From an uncultured Alphaproteobacteria bacterium (GTDB lineage Bacteria > Pseudomonadota > Alphaproteobacteria > HIMB59 > GCA-002718135), in NCBI GenBank assembly GCA_902524385.1, contig CABZCZ010000014.1, positions 1 through 35,043 on the forward strand: DNA of 35,043 bases. The letters are read 5' to 3'. Both the position numbers and the translations under genes were made by a program. Under the pieces are notes generated by a model. The model was not told the origin of the DNA and ran no database searches. It worked only from the letters and a program-made list of their open reading frames with translations. Shown piece by piece: positions 18,620-25,991 of the stretch (position 1 is its first letter; every line of letters begins with the position of its first letter).

Positions 18620-20050
18620 ATGATTGATAAACGAAAATTTTATATAAATGGTACTTGGGTTAATCCGATAATTAAGAATGATTTTGAAGTTATTAATCCT
18701 TCTAATGAAAAACCTTACTCCTTTATTTCTTTAGGTTCCAAAAAAGATGTAGATTTGGCAGTAAGTTCAGCCAAGAAAGCATTTATTACATGGAGCCAGG
18801 TAAACAAAGAAGAAAAAATTAGTTTATTAGAAAATTTACTTAAGATTTACAAAGATAGATGGGATGAAATAACGCAAACAATGTCCGCGGAGATGGGAGC
18901 GCCATTAGATTGGTCTTCATCAGCACAAACTTCTTCCGGTGCTGACCATATTAATGATTTCATTTTAAGATTAAAAAATTTTGAATTTGAAAGAAGATTT
19001 AATAAAAATTCTAATAATTATATTGTTTATGAACCGATTGGAATATGTGGTCTTATTACGCCATGGAATTGGCCTATCAATCAAATCACATTAAAAGTAA
19101 TACCTGCACTAGCAACAGGCTGCACTATGATATTAAAACCCTCAGAAATTGCACCCATGTCAGGAATTATTTTTGCAGAAATAATTCATGAAGCGGGTTT
19201 CCCTCCTGGTGTTTTTAATTTAGTGAATGGGGATGGAGATGGTGTAGGTACAGATTTATCTTCACATCACGATATTGAAATGATTTCCTTTACCGGATCA
19301 ACAAGAGCAGGAAAACTTATTTCAAAAAATGCTGCCGAAACTATTAAAAGAGTTTGTCTAGAACTAGGAGGCAAGGGAGGTAATATTGTTTTTGCTGATT
19401 CACATCCAGAAGCAGTAAGAGAAGGTGTTAGGAATATTATGAGTAATTCTGGTCAATCTTGTGATGCACCAACAAGAATGCTAGTTGAAAAATCAATCTA
19501 TAAAAGAGCGGTAGAGGAGGCGGCTGATGAAGCAAATAAAATCAAAGTTGATATTGCTTCTAAGAATGGAAATCATATCGGTCCAGTTATTTCTAAAACA
19601 CAATATGATAAAATTATTGATCTAATTAATAGTGGTATAAATGAGGGCGCTACACTCGTGGCTGGAGGTCCTGAAAAACCAAATGGTCTTGAAAAGGGAT
19701 ATTTTGTAAAGCCAACAATTTTCACAGATGTAACTAATAATATGAGAATTGCAAAAGAAGAGATTTTTGGACCTGTATTATCTATAATTCCATTTGAAGA
19801 TGAAGATGAAGCTATATCAATTGTTAACGATACATCATATGGTCTAGGAAATTACGTTCAAACTCAAGATAAAGAAAAGGCTAAAAGAGTTGCAAGAAAA
19901 TTTAGATCTGGAGGTGTCTATATAAATGGAAATAGTGCAGAACCAGGAACTCCCTTTGGTGGTTATAGACAATCTGGTAATGGAAGAGAGGGAGGTGATT
20001 GGGGTCTAGAAGAATATTTAGAAATTAAAACTATCTGTGGATGGGAATGA
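18620..20050 (+). CDS. NAD(P)+-dependent aldehyde dehydrogenase (first copy)
   Basis: The 476-residue protein belongs to the ALDH superfamily and oxidises an aldehyde to the carboxylate. Seen: PWNWP (148-152), ILKPSE, FTGSTRAG, general-base Glu248 in LELGGKGG, nucleophile Cys281 in SGQSCDAPTR, EEIFGPVLSI and a late FGGYRQSGNGREGG. The spacing is normal and all catalytic residues are present. The substrate is not obvious. It differs clearly from the second ALDH at 25992-27464, so the two are not a recent duplication. It converges with the dioxygenase gene with a one-base gap. That dioxygenase type sits next to an aldehyde dehydrogenase step in the carnitine pathway, but this link is inference. 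Confidence 0.93.
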   Translation: MIDKRKFYINGTWVNPIIKNDFEVINPSNEKPYSFISLGSKKDVDLAVSSAKKAFITWSQVNKEEKISLLENLLKIYKDRWDEITQTMSAEMGAPLDWSSSAQTSSGADHINDFILRLKNFEFERRFNKNSNNYIVYEPIGICGLITPWNWPINQITLKVIPALATGCTMILKPSEIAPMSGIIFAEIIHEAGFPPGVFNLVNGDGDGVGTDLSSHHDIEMISFTGSTRAGKLISKNAAETIKRVCLELGGKGGNIVFADSHPEAVREGVRNIMSNSGQSCDAPTRMLVEKSIYKRAVEEAADEANKIKVDIASKNGNHIGPVISKTQYDKIIDLINSGINEGATLVAGGPEKPNGLEKGYFVKPTIFTDVTNNMRIAKEEIFGPVLSIIPFEDEDEAISIVNDTSYGLGNYVQTQDKEKAKRVARKFRSGGVYINGNSAEPGTPFGGYRQSGNGREGGDWGLEEYLEIKTICGWE

Positions 20051-20051
20051 T

Positions 20052-21191
20052 CTAAACTTTAATATTATTAAAATAATTTAATCTTCCTATTATTTCATCT
20101 CTTTCAATATAATATCCTTGAAGATGTCTATTTCCAGAGTTTGGATCAAATTCAGTCCTCCCATGTAATACTCTTCTATTGTTAAAGCAAAATATATCAC
20201 CTGCCTCTAATCTAAAATCAATTTTAAATTTTTTGTTTTGAAGCAACGATGCAAAATATTGGTAGGCATCATAAAATTTTTTCATTTTTTTTGGATCAAC
20301 ATCAACTGTTCCCATTGCAGCCATACTAAATCTAATATCATTGAAATCATTATCTTTTGTTAGTGTTATTATTGGTGAATGAAGAATTCTGACAGCTTTT
20401 TGAGTATAATCAGTATCTTTGAATTTAACGTGAGTTTTTGCTAAAATATTAAAAACATCTTTTTCATTTTTTTTTAAATAATTTGCAACTGCAAAACCAT
20501 CTACAACAGATGATAATCCACCATTAGCTTTATTTACTAAGCAATGGAGAAACTGATAACCAGGAGCATATTCAAAATAAGGTAAGTCGGTATGATTTCT
20601 TAATGCATCTGCCGTATAAGCGGTGTTATTTGGCTTTGGAATGTTAATTACTTCAAATGGTGTACCAAAAAATGTTTCTCTATGATGGCTTATTCTATTT
20701 AATATTTTGAATGCTGATTTTTTGCTAGTTGGCGCATTTTTGATTAATGCAAAACCATAAGTATGAAGTAAATTTAACCATTTACTTAAATTTTTGTCAT
20801 TTTTTATTACACTATTATGATCAACAATAATTTTCTTTAAATTTTTTTTTAATTTACCATCCCAAAAAACATAAGGTGATTTATATTTTCGATTATTTAT
20901 TTCGGTATAACAATGATCTCTTAACCATTTTAAATTGAACTTGCTATTATGATCACCCTCACTCCAATCAATGTTGAGTTTATTTTTTTCAATTTTATAC
21001 TTTTTAGGAAATATATTTTTACTAACTGTTAAAATATTAAAGACTCGCATATTTGCAGTAGGGTGTATTGCTGTTGGACAATTATCTCTTAACCACATAA
21101 AATGGAATTTACTTTCAAAATTATCTTTCCACAAAATACTTAAATGGTCATTCTTTTTTTCTAATTTTTTTACATGATATTTACTACTCAT
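20052..21191 (-). CDS. Gamma-butyrobetaine-dioxygenase-like Fe(II)/2-oxoglutarate oxygenase
   Basis: The 379-residue protein has the two-domain layout of the BBOX/TMLH family. An N-terminal GBBH-like domain contains two WLRD segments (33-36 and 89-92). It is followed by a TauD-type double-stranded helix with the iron ligands His200, Asp202 and His343 and Arg355 for 2-oxoglutarate. FLHC(216-217 region), VDGF and an LHGR segment match human BBOX1. Such enzymes hydroxylate trimethylamino acids. In BBOX1 zinc is held by Cys38, Cys40, Cys43 and His82. Here Cys38 and His81 are kept, but Thr40 and His43 replace the other two. The substrate could be gamma-butyrobetaine, trimethyllysine or another betaine or phosphonate analogue. 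Confidence 0.85.
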   Translation of the reverse strand: MSSKYHVKKLEKKNDHLSILWKDNFESKFHFMWLRDNCPTAIHPTANMRVFNILTVSKNIFPKKYKIEKNKLNIDWSEGDHNSKFNLKWLRDHCYTEINNRKYKSPYVFWDGKLKKNLKKIIVDHNSVIKNDKNLSKWLNLLHTYGFALIKNAPTSKKSAFKILNRISHHRETFFGTPFEVINIPKPNNTAYTADALRNHTDLPYFEYAPGYQFLHCLVNKANGGLSSVVDGFAVANYLKKNEKDVFNILAKTHVKFKDTDYTQKAVRILHSPIITLTKDNDFNDIRFSMAAMGTVDVDPKKMKKFYDAYQYFASLLQNKKFKIDFRLEAGDIFCFNNRRVLHGRTEFDPNSGNRHLQGYYIERDEIIGRLNYFNNIKV

Positions 21192-21200
21192 TTTTAAATA

Positions 21201-21206
21201 TTTATA
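21201..21206 (-). promoter_or_regulatory. Candidate -10 element for the dioxygenase gene
   Basis: Reading the - strand, TATAAA occurs with nine bases between it and the ATG at 21191. A transcript starting at the usual distance would be almost leaderless. No -35 box is clear. Confidence 0.35.
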
Positions 21207-21221
21207 TCTGAATAAATTATC

Positions 21222-21231
21222 TTAGTATAAT
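21222..21231 (+). promoter_or_regulatory. Candidate extended -10 (TTAGTATAAT) for the EamA transporter gene
   Basis: A perfect TATAAT at 21226-21231 is preceded by TTAG, with only ten bases between it and the ATG at 21242 and no Shine-Dalgarno sequence. The predicted transcript would have a leader of about 0-5 bases. The same ten-base word stands before the GMC oxidoreductase gene (24280-24289). Confidence 0.5.
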
Positions 21232-21241
21232 AAACAAATTA

Positions 21242-22102
21242 ATGAAATCGAAAAATAATAATCTCTTGGGAATTTCTTTCATGTTATTTTCCATGTTTTG
21301 TCTAAGTATAAATGATATCACGTATAAATATTTAAGCTTTCATTTTCCTGTATGGGAATCAATATTCTTCAGAGCACTAAGTGGAAGTATCATTGCAACT
21401 TTTTCAGCAATGTATTTTGGATTTGATAAGTTAAAAACTAAAAAACCAGTTGGACACGCTATCCGAGCTCTTTCTGCTTCTGGTTGTGTTGTATTCTATA
21501 TTTACGGAATTAATCATTTAATGTTATCTGAAAATATTGCTATTGCACATTCTGCTCCCATTATAGCCGCTTTTCTTGCTGTACCAATACTTGGCGAAAG
21601 AATTGGGATTTTTAGAACAACTGCAATATTAATTGGCTTTATTGGTGTGTTAATTATTGTTAAGCCCGGTACTGACTTGTTCAAATTAGAATCACTCTAT
21701 CCTCTAATATCTGCAGCTTTTATGGCTTCTGTTTATTTATCAACTAGATCAGTAATGAGTACTGATTCCAGTGTTGCAATAGTTTTTTATTACTCTTTTG
21801 CATTATTAATTACGTCAATAATATTTTTCCCTGATAATTTTATTATGCCAAATGGAATTCAATTAATTTTTGCTATGAGTTTAGGTGTGATGGGATCACT
21901 AGGACATTTATTTATGTCTCAAGCATTTAAATACGCAGATGTTGCAATTACTTCACCCTTTGAATACTCATCTTTTATATTTGTAGGAATTATGGGATAT
22001 TTAATTTATTCTGAGGTTCCAACTTTGAGTATTTATTTAGGGGGGACAATAATTATTAGTACTGGAATATTTATAGCTTACAGAGAAAGAAAAAATAGCT
22101 AA
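21242..22102 (+). CDS. EamA/DMT-family transporter
   Basis: The 286-residue protein has about ten hydrophobic segments arranged as two EamA repeats. SAPIIAAFLAVPILGERIG ends the first repeat and SPFEYSSFIFVGIMGYLIYSEVPT the second, each with the typical acidic residue. Members of the drug/metabolite transporter group move amino acids, nucleosides or other small metabolites, often outward. Substrate cannot be inferred from sequence. It is divergent from the dioxygenase gene (50-base gap) and converges with the MmgE/PrpD gene with a one-base gap, so it is probably a single-gene transcript. It could import or export a compound handled by the neighbouring enzymes. Confidence 0.88.
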   Translation: MKSKNNNLLGISFMLFSMFCLSINDITYKYLSFHFPVWESIFFRALSGSIIATFSAMYFGFDKLKTKKPVGHAIRALSASGCVVFYIYGINHLMLSENIAIAHSAPIIAAFLAVPILGERIGIFRTTAILIGFIGVLIIVKPGTDLFKLESLYPLISAAFMASVYLSTRSVMSTDSSVAIVFYYSFALLITSIIFFPDNFIMPNGIQLIFAMSLGVMGSLGHLFMSQAFKYADVAITSPFEYSSFIFVGIMGYLIYSEVPTLSIYLGGTIIISTGIFIAYRERKNS

Positions 22103-22103
22103 A

Positions 22104-23429
22104 TTAAAAAATTATTTCTTTTAAATTTTTTTTCTTATATTTTTGATTTCTTATTTTATTTAAAATATTTTTTTTACCTCCACACATTAAAAATTTATTA
22201 TTAATATCTTCGTCTCTTAAGGGGTTTTTTTTCCCTCCTTTAATATGTGATATTTTTTCAATCAATATACTTCCATCATTCATTATTACTTTAATTATAT
22301 CAGGATACTTAGGATCATAATCTTCAAAATTATTTGGCACTTTGTACGTGACTAGTTTAATTTTTTTAACCATATTTAAACTTTTTTTATTTTTGGAAAT
22401 AATTAAACTACTTAAATCAAATTTACCATTAATCAGAGCAGTTGCTAAACAATAACTCAATGAAAATCTAGCTTCAGTAGAATTTTTAGGTATATGAAAT
22501 TTTGATACTCTGAACCAAGGTTCTGGAAACTCAATTGTAATTGATTTAATATTTTTTTTTATAAAAATTTTTTTATTTAAAATTAATCCTCCTTGTATTA
22601 CTCTTTGTGAATAACTACAAACTGGCCAAAACTTAATGAAATTTGGAAATTTAATTATTGCATTTCCTAAATCTGATCTTTTAATATTATTATTTAATTT
22701 TTTAGAAAATTTACTACCATATAATTCAATAAATCCTCTCTCAATATTCCAAATATCTTGATTAGCTGTCCCTCCATTTTTTGCAAGTAAAGCTGATTGT
22801 ACACCTGCTTGGGCGGCAAAACCTATATGAAACGCTTTTGTATCTTTTCCGAATTGTTGTTTTAAGCCAGATGAAAAACTTGTAGCAATAGAAATTGCAT
22901 TTGCCATTTGATCCGCATTTAATTTTAACACTTTAGATACTGCTGCAGCAGTTCCAAGCACTCCTATTGTATTTGCTGAATGCCATCCTTTATAATAATG
23001 ATCATAACTAAGCGCTTTTCCTAATTTTATTATTAATTCATATCCTACTACCCATCCTTGATATATTTCTTCAATTGAAATGTTTTTCATTTGAGCGATA
23101 GATATAAGAGCTGAAAAAATAGGAGCACTAGGATGAGACCCAGCTACGTATTCGTAATCATCAAAGTCTATCGACGCTGATCTTACTCCATGTAAAAAAC
23201 TTGCAGCAGAAATAGATAATTTTTTTCCACCTCCAAAAACTTTTATTTTTCCTAAATTATTATTTTCTAAACAATATTTTAAAGCAACCTTTGATTGTTT
23301 TTCTTTAACACCTGATAATATACAAGCTAGGCTATCTATGAATGCATTTTCTGCTCTTTTATAAGTTACCTTATTTATTCTAATTTTTTTTTGTGATGCC
23401 CAATTACAAAATTTTTTATGAAAACTCAT
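22104..23429 (-). CDS. MmgE/PrpD family protein (2-methylcitrate-dehydratase-like)
   Basis: The 441-residue protein matches the MmgE/PrpD fold. Seen: an N-terminal AFIDSLACILSG segment, DFDDYEYVAGSHPSAPIFSA, GWHSANTIGVLGTAAAVSKVL, and FHIGFAAQAGVQSALLA. Known members dehydrate 2-methylcitrate, decarboxylate cis-aconitate or isomerise related acids, so the fold gives a broad dehydratase/isomerase expectation only. It is translationally coupled to the MaoC-type gene, whose TGA stop overlaps this ATG by four bases. The two proteins are made together and probably act on consecutive intermediates. No citrate synthase or methylisocitrate lyase is nearby, so a complete methylcitrate cycle is not encoded here. 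Confidence 0.88.
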   Translation of the reverse strand: MSFHKKFCNWASQKKIRINKVTYKRAENAFIDSLACILSGVKEKQSKVALKYCLENNNLGKIKVFGGGKKLSISAASFLHGVRSASIDFDDYEYVAGSHPSAPIFSALISIAQMKNISIEEIYQGWVVGYELIIKLGKALSYDHYYKGWHSANTIGVLGTAAAVSKVLKLNADQMANAISIATSFSSGLKQQFGKDTKAFHIGFAAQAGVQSALLAKNGGTANQDIWNIERGFIELYGSKFSKKLNNNIKRSDLGNAIIKFPNFIKFWPVCSYSQRVIQGGLILNKKIFIKKNIKSITIEFPEPWFRVSKFHIPKNSTEARFSLSYCLATALINGKFDLSSLIISKNKKSLNMVKKIKLVTYKVPNNFEDYDPKYPDIIKVIMNDGSILIEKISHIKGGKKNPLRDEDINNKFLMCGGKKNILNKIRNQKYKKKNLKEIIF

Positions 23430-24244
23430 TTTTGAAATTTTGTAATCATTGTGATTTCTTCTTTTTCATTGAGTATTCTTCCAATAATTTCATCTTTTGG
23501 ATTTCTGCCAATTTCTACAAAGAAATTATTGTTATATACAAGAGGCGCTGTAGCCCTATACTCAAAAGAATTAAAATCAATATCGTTTTTTCTTGCAAGA
23601 TTTAAAAGATAAGTTGCTTGAAGAGGTGCATGGACTAATAATCCATTATGACCCTCAAAATTTTTTGTATAATCATTATCATAATGAATCTTATGTCCAT
23701 TAAAAGTTAAGGCAGAATATCTAAATAGTAGAGTTGATGAGCTATAAATTTCTACTTTATCAATTAACTTAAATTCATCTTTTAATTTAGGAGTAATGAA
23801 GTTTTTATTTATTTTTTCTCTATAAACAGCAGTTTGATCTTCTGATACTATTAATTTATTTTTATTTAAATATTCATGATTAATATTAATAAAACATAGA
23901 TTGCCTGATTTACCTTCCTTAAATTCAATACTAGAAATAATTGAATTTTTTTTAATTTCAGATCCAATTTCAAATTTATCAAATATTTTTATTTTACCGC
24001 CAGCCCACATTCTAATTTTATAAGGTAACTCAGGTAAGAAAATTCCTAATTTTGTATTTCCATCTTTGTCTAGATCATTTAGTGAAGCTATATCTGGGCA
24101 TAAGCATAAAAAAATTCCCTCTGGTACGGTTTGATCACTTAAACAGTTTTGATCGATTGTTTTTTTTAAATGATCAACTAATCGAGGAGTAATAATATCA
24201 CTTCTTGAAATTTTCTTCCCAATCCAATCTTTATAATTATTCAT
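23426..24244 (-). CDS. MaoC/FAS1-type hydratase (mesaconyl-CoA-hydratase-like)
   Basis: The 272-residue protein has an N-terminal FAS1-like dehydratase half with MWAGGKIKIF (79-88). A C-terminal MaoC hot-dog half contains FRYSALTFNGHKIHYD (174-189) and EGHNGLLVHAPLQATYLL. This double hot-dog layout and wording are those of the 3-methylfumaryl-CoA / mesaconyl-C4-CoA hydratase group. Asn182 and His187 occupy the spacing of the Asp/His catalytic pair of R-hydratases, with Asn in place of Asp as is usual for this subgroup. The protein would hydrate a branched or unsaturated dicarboxylyl-CoA. It is first in a two-gene unit with the MmgE/PrpD gene and divergent from the GMC oxidoreductase. Confidence 0.85.
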   Translation of the reverse strand: MNNYKDWIGKKISRSDIITPRLVDHLKKTIDQNCLSDQTVPEGIFLCLCPDIASLNDLDKDGNTKLGIFLPELPYKIRMWAGGKIKIFDKFEIGSEIKKNSIISSIEFKEGKSGNLCFININHEYLNKNKLIVSEDQTAVYREKINKNFITPKLKDEFKLIDKVEIYSSSTLLFRYSALTFNGHKIHYDNDYTKNFEGHNGLLVHAPLQATYLLNLARKNDIDFNSFEYRATAPLVYNNNFFVEIGRNPKDEIIGRILNEKEEITMITKFQK

Positions 24245-24279
24245 ATTTAATATACTCGAGTTTACTTATAAATTAATAA

Positions 24280-24289
24280 TTAGTATAAT
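24280..24289 (+). promoter_or_regulatory. Candidate extended -10 (TTAGTATAAT) for the GMC oxidoreductase gene
   Basis: TATAAT at 24284-24289 is preceded by TTAG, giving the same ten-base word as at 21222-21231. ATAAATTA also lies just upstream in both places. Fifteen bases separate it from the ATG at 24305. The intergenic region (24245-24304) must also hold the promoter of the divergent MaoC-type gene. Confidence 0.5.
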
Positions 24290-24304
24290 TTATATTTTTA
24301 AAAA

Positions 24305-25942
24305 ATGAAAAAAACATTTGACTACATAATAGCAGGAGGAGGTTCTGCTGGCTGTACATTAGCCTCAAGATTATCTGAAAATAAAGATATAAAGGTATTA
24401 CTAATAGAAGCAGGAGGGTCAGGAAAAAGTTTATTCACTCAAATGCCTGGCGGTAACGGATATATTTTTGGAAACCCTAAATTTGATTGGAGTTTTGAGT
24501 CAATACCTCAACCTTCTTTAAATAATAGAAAAATTTTATATCCCAGAGGTAAAGGACTTGGAGGATCCTCTCTTTTAAACGGTATGATTTACATGAGAGG
24601 TGCTCCAGGTGATTTTAATAGGTGGAGACAAAAGGGTTTAGAGGGTTGGTCATTTAATGATGTATTACCATATTTCAAAAGATCTGCTTCAGCTTTTCAT
24701 AGAGAAAAAAATGAATATCACTCACATTCAGGTCCTTTAAAGCTTACTCCAGCTGGTAATTACAATTCTATCGATAAAGCATTTATTGATGCATGTGTTG
24801 AAGCAGGGGCAGAAATTAATAATGATTTTTATAATGGCAATCTAAATGGAGTAGGTCGATATGACGTTAAAGTATGGAATGGAAAAAGACAATCATCTGC
24901 AGAAGCTTATTTGAAATTTAAACCTAGCAACTTAACAATTTATAAAAATACATCCGTAATCAAAATTTTAATTGAGAAAAATAAAGCTAAAGGATTGCTT
25001 TTATCAAATGGTGAAGTTTTTGCCTCATCAGAGGTAATATTATCTTTAGGAGCATTCGGTAGTCCCAAATGTTTAATGTTGTCAGGAATTGGCTCAGAAG
25101 AACATTTAAAAGAAAAAAATATAGAATTATTAATTAACTTACCTGGAGTAGGTGAAAACCTTCACGATCATCCTGTTATGCCAATGAATTGGGCTTTTCA
25201 AAATAACAATTTAAGTTTTTCTAAATATCAAAGGATCGATAGAGCTATTATTGTGGGTTTAAAATATATTTTATTTAAACAGGGATTAGCCGCAGCTCCT
25301 TTTTGGTCAACAAATCTATTTCATGCAATAAGAGAAAAAGATATGCCTGAAATACAAGTATTCATGACACCTATGTGTTTTAAAGAAGAAAAAGATAACT
25401 GGTCTATGAGTTTAGACAATTTATTAAATTTTGGGTCATTATTTTTTTCTAGAGGTAAAAAAGCTTTTCCAGGATTACACTTTCAAATTAATTTACTAAG
25501 ACCAAAGAGCACAGGAAGTGTAAAACTTAAAAGCTCAAATCCAAATGATGAACTTAATATAAATCCAAATTGGTTCATCGATCCATCTGATATGGAAGAC
25601 ATGATAGAAGGGATGAAGCATACAAGAGAAGTATTGTCAAAACCCAGTTTAGCTAAAATTGTTTCGGAAGAATTACTTCCAGGAAAAAAAATCAAAAGTG
25701 ACCAAGATTTAAAAGAGTCAGTTCGAAATCATGTACAAACAGGTCATCATCCTGCATCTACTTGCGCAATGGGTTCAAGTAATAACAAAATGGCTGTACT
25801 TGATAATCAGCTTAAAGTTAGAGGAATAGACAATCTGAGAGTAGTAGATGCTTCTTCTTTTCCAGATATGATAAGTGGAAATATAAATGCATCTGTAATT
25901 ATGTTAGCAGAAAAAGCATCAGATATGATATTAAAAAATTAA
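24305..25942 (+). CDS. GMC-family FAD alcohol dehydrogenase (choline-dehydrogenase-like)
   Basis: The 545-residue flavoprotein has the FAD dinucleotide fold AGGGSAGCTLASRL (10-23) with VLLIEAGG, the GMC signature around PRGKGLGGSSLLNGMIYMRG, NLPGVGENLHDHP, and the C-terminal catalytic region with His481/His482 in GHHPAST and Asn in GNINAS. The length fits choline, glucose and other alcohol dehydrogenases of the GMC family. It oxidises an alcohol to an aldehyde at the membrane or in the cytosol, with electrons probably going to the quinone pool. The next gene is an aldehyde dehydrogenase on the same strand, 49 bases on. The pair would carry an alcohol to its acid, as BetA and BetB do for choline. 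Choline itself is not proven. Confidence 0.9.
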   Translation: MKKTFDYIIAGGGSAGCTLASRLSENKDIKVLLIEAGGSGKSLFTQMPGGNGYIFGNPKFDWSFESIPQPSLNNRKILYPRGKGLGGSSLLNGMIYMRGAPGDFNRWRQKGLEGWSFNDVLPYFKRSASAFHREKNEYHSHSGPLKLTPAGNYNSIDKAFIDACVEAGAEINNDFYNGNLNGVGRYDVKVWNGKRQSSAEAYLKFKPSNLTIYKNTSVIKILIEKNKAKGLLLSNGEVFASSEVILSLGAFGSPKCLMLSGIGSEEHLKEKNIELLINLPGVGENLHDHPVMPMNWAFQNNNLSFSKYQRIDRAIIVGLKYILFKQGLAAAPFWSTNLFHAIREKDMPEIQVFMTPMCFKEEKDNWSMSLDNLLNFGSLFFSRGKKAFPGLHFQINLLRPKSTGSVKLKSSNPNDELNINPNWFIDPSDMEDMIEGMKHTREVLSKPSLAKIVSEELLPGKKIKSDQDLKESVRNHVQTGHHPASTCAMGSSNNKMAVLDNQLKVRGIDNLRVVDASSFPDMISGNINASVIMLAEKASDMILKN

Positions 25943-25991
25943 TTAATCACAAATAAGTTGACCAATGAAAATATTTAAGTTTAAATAAATT

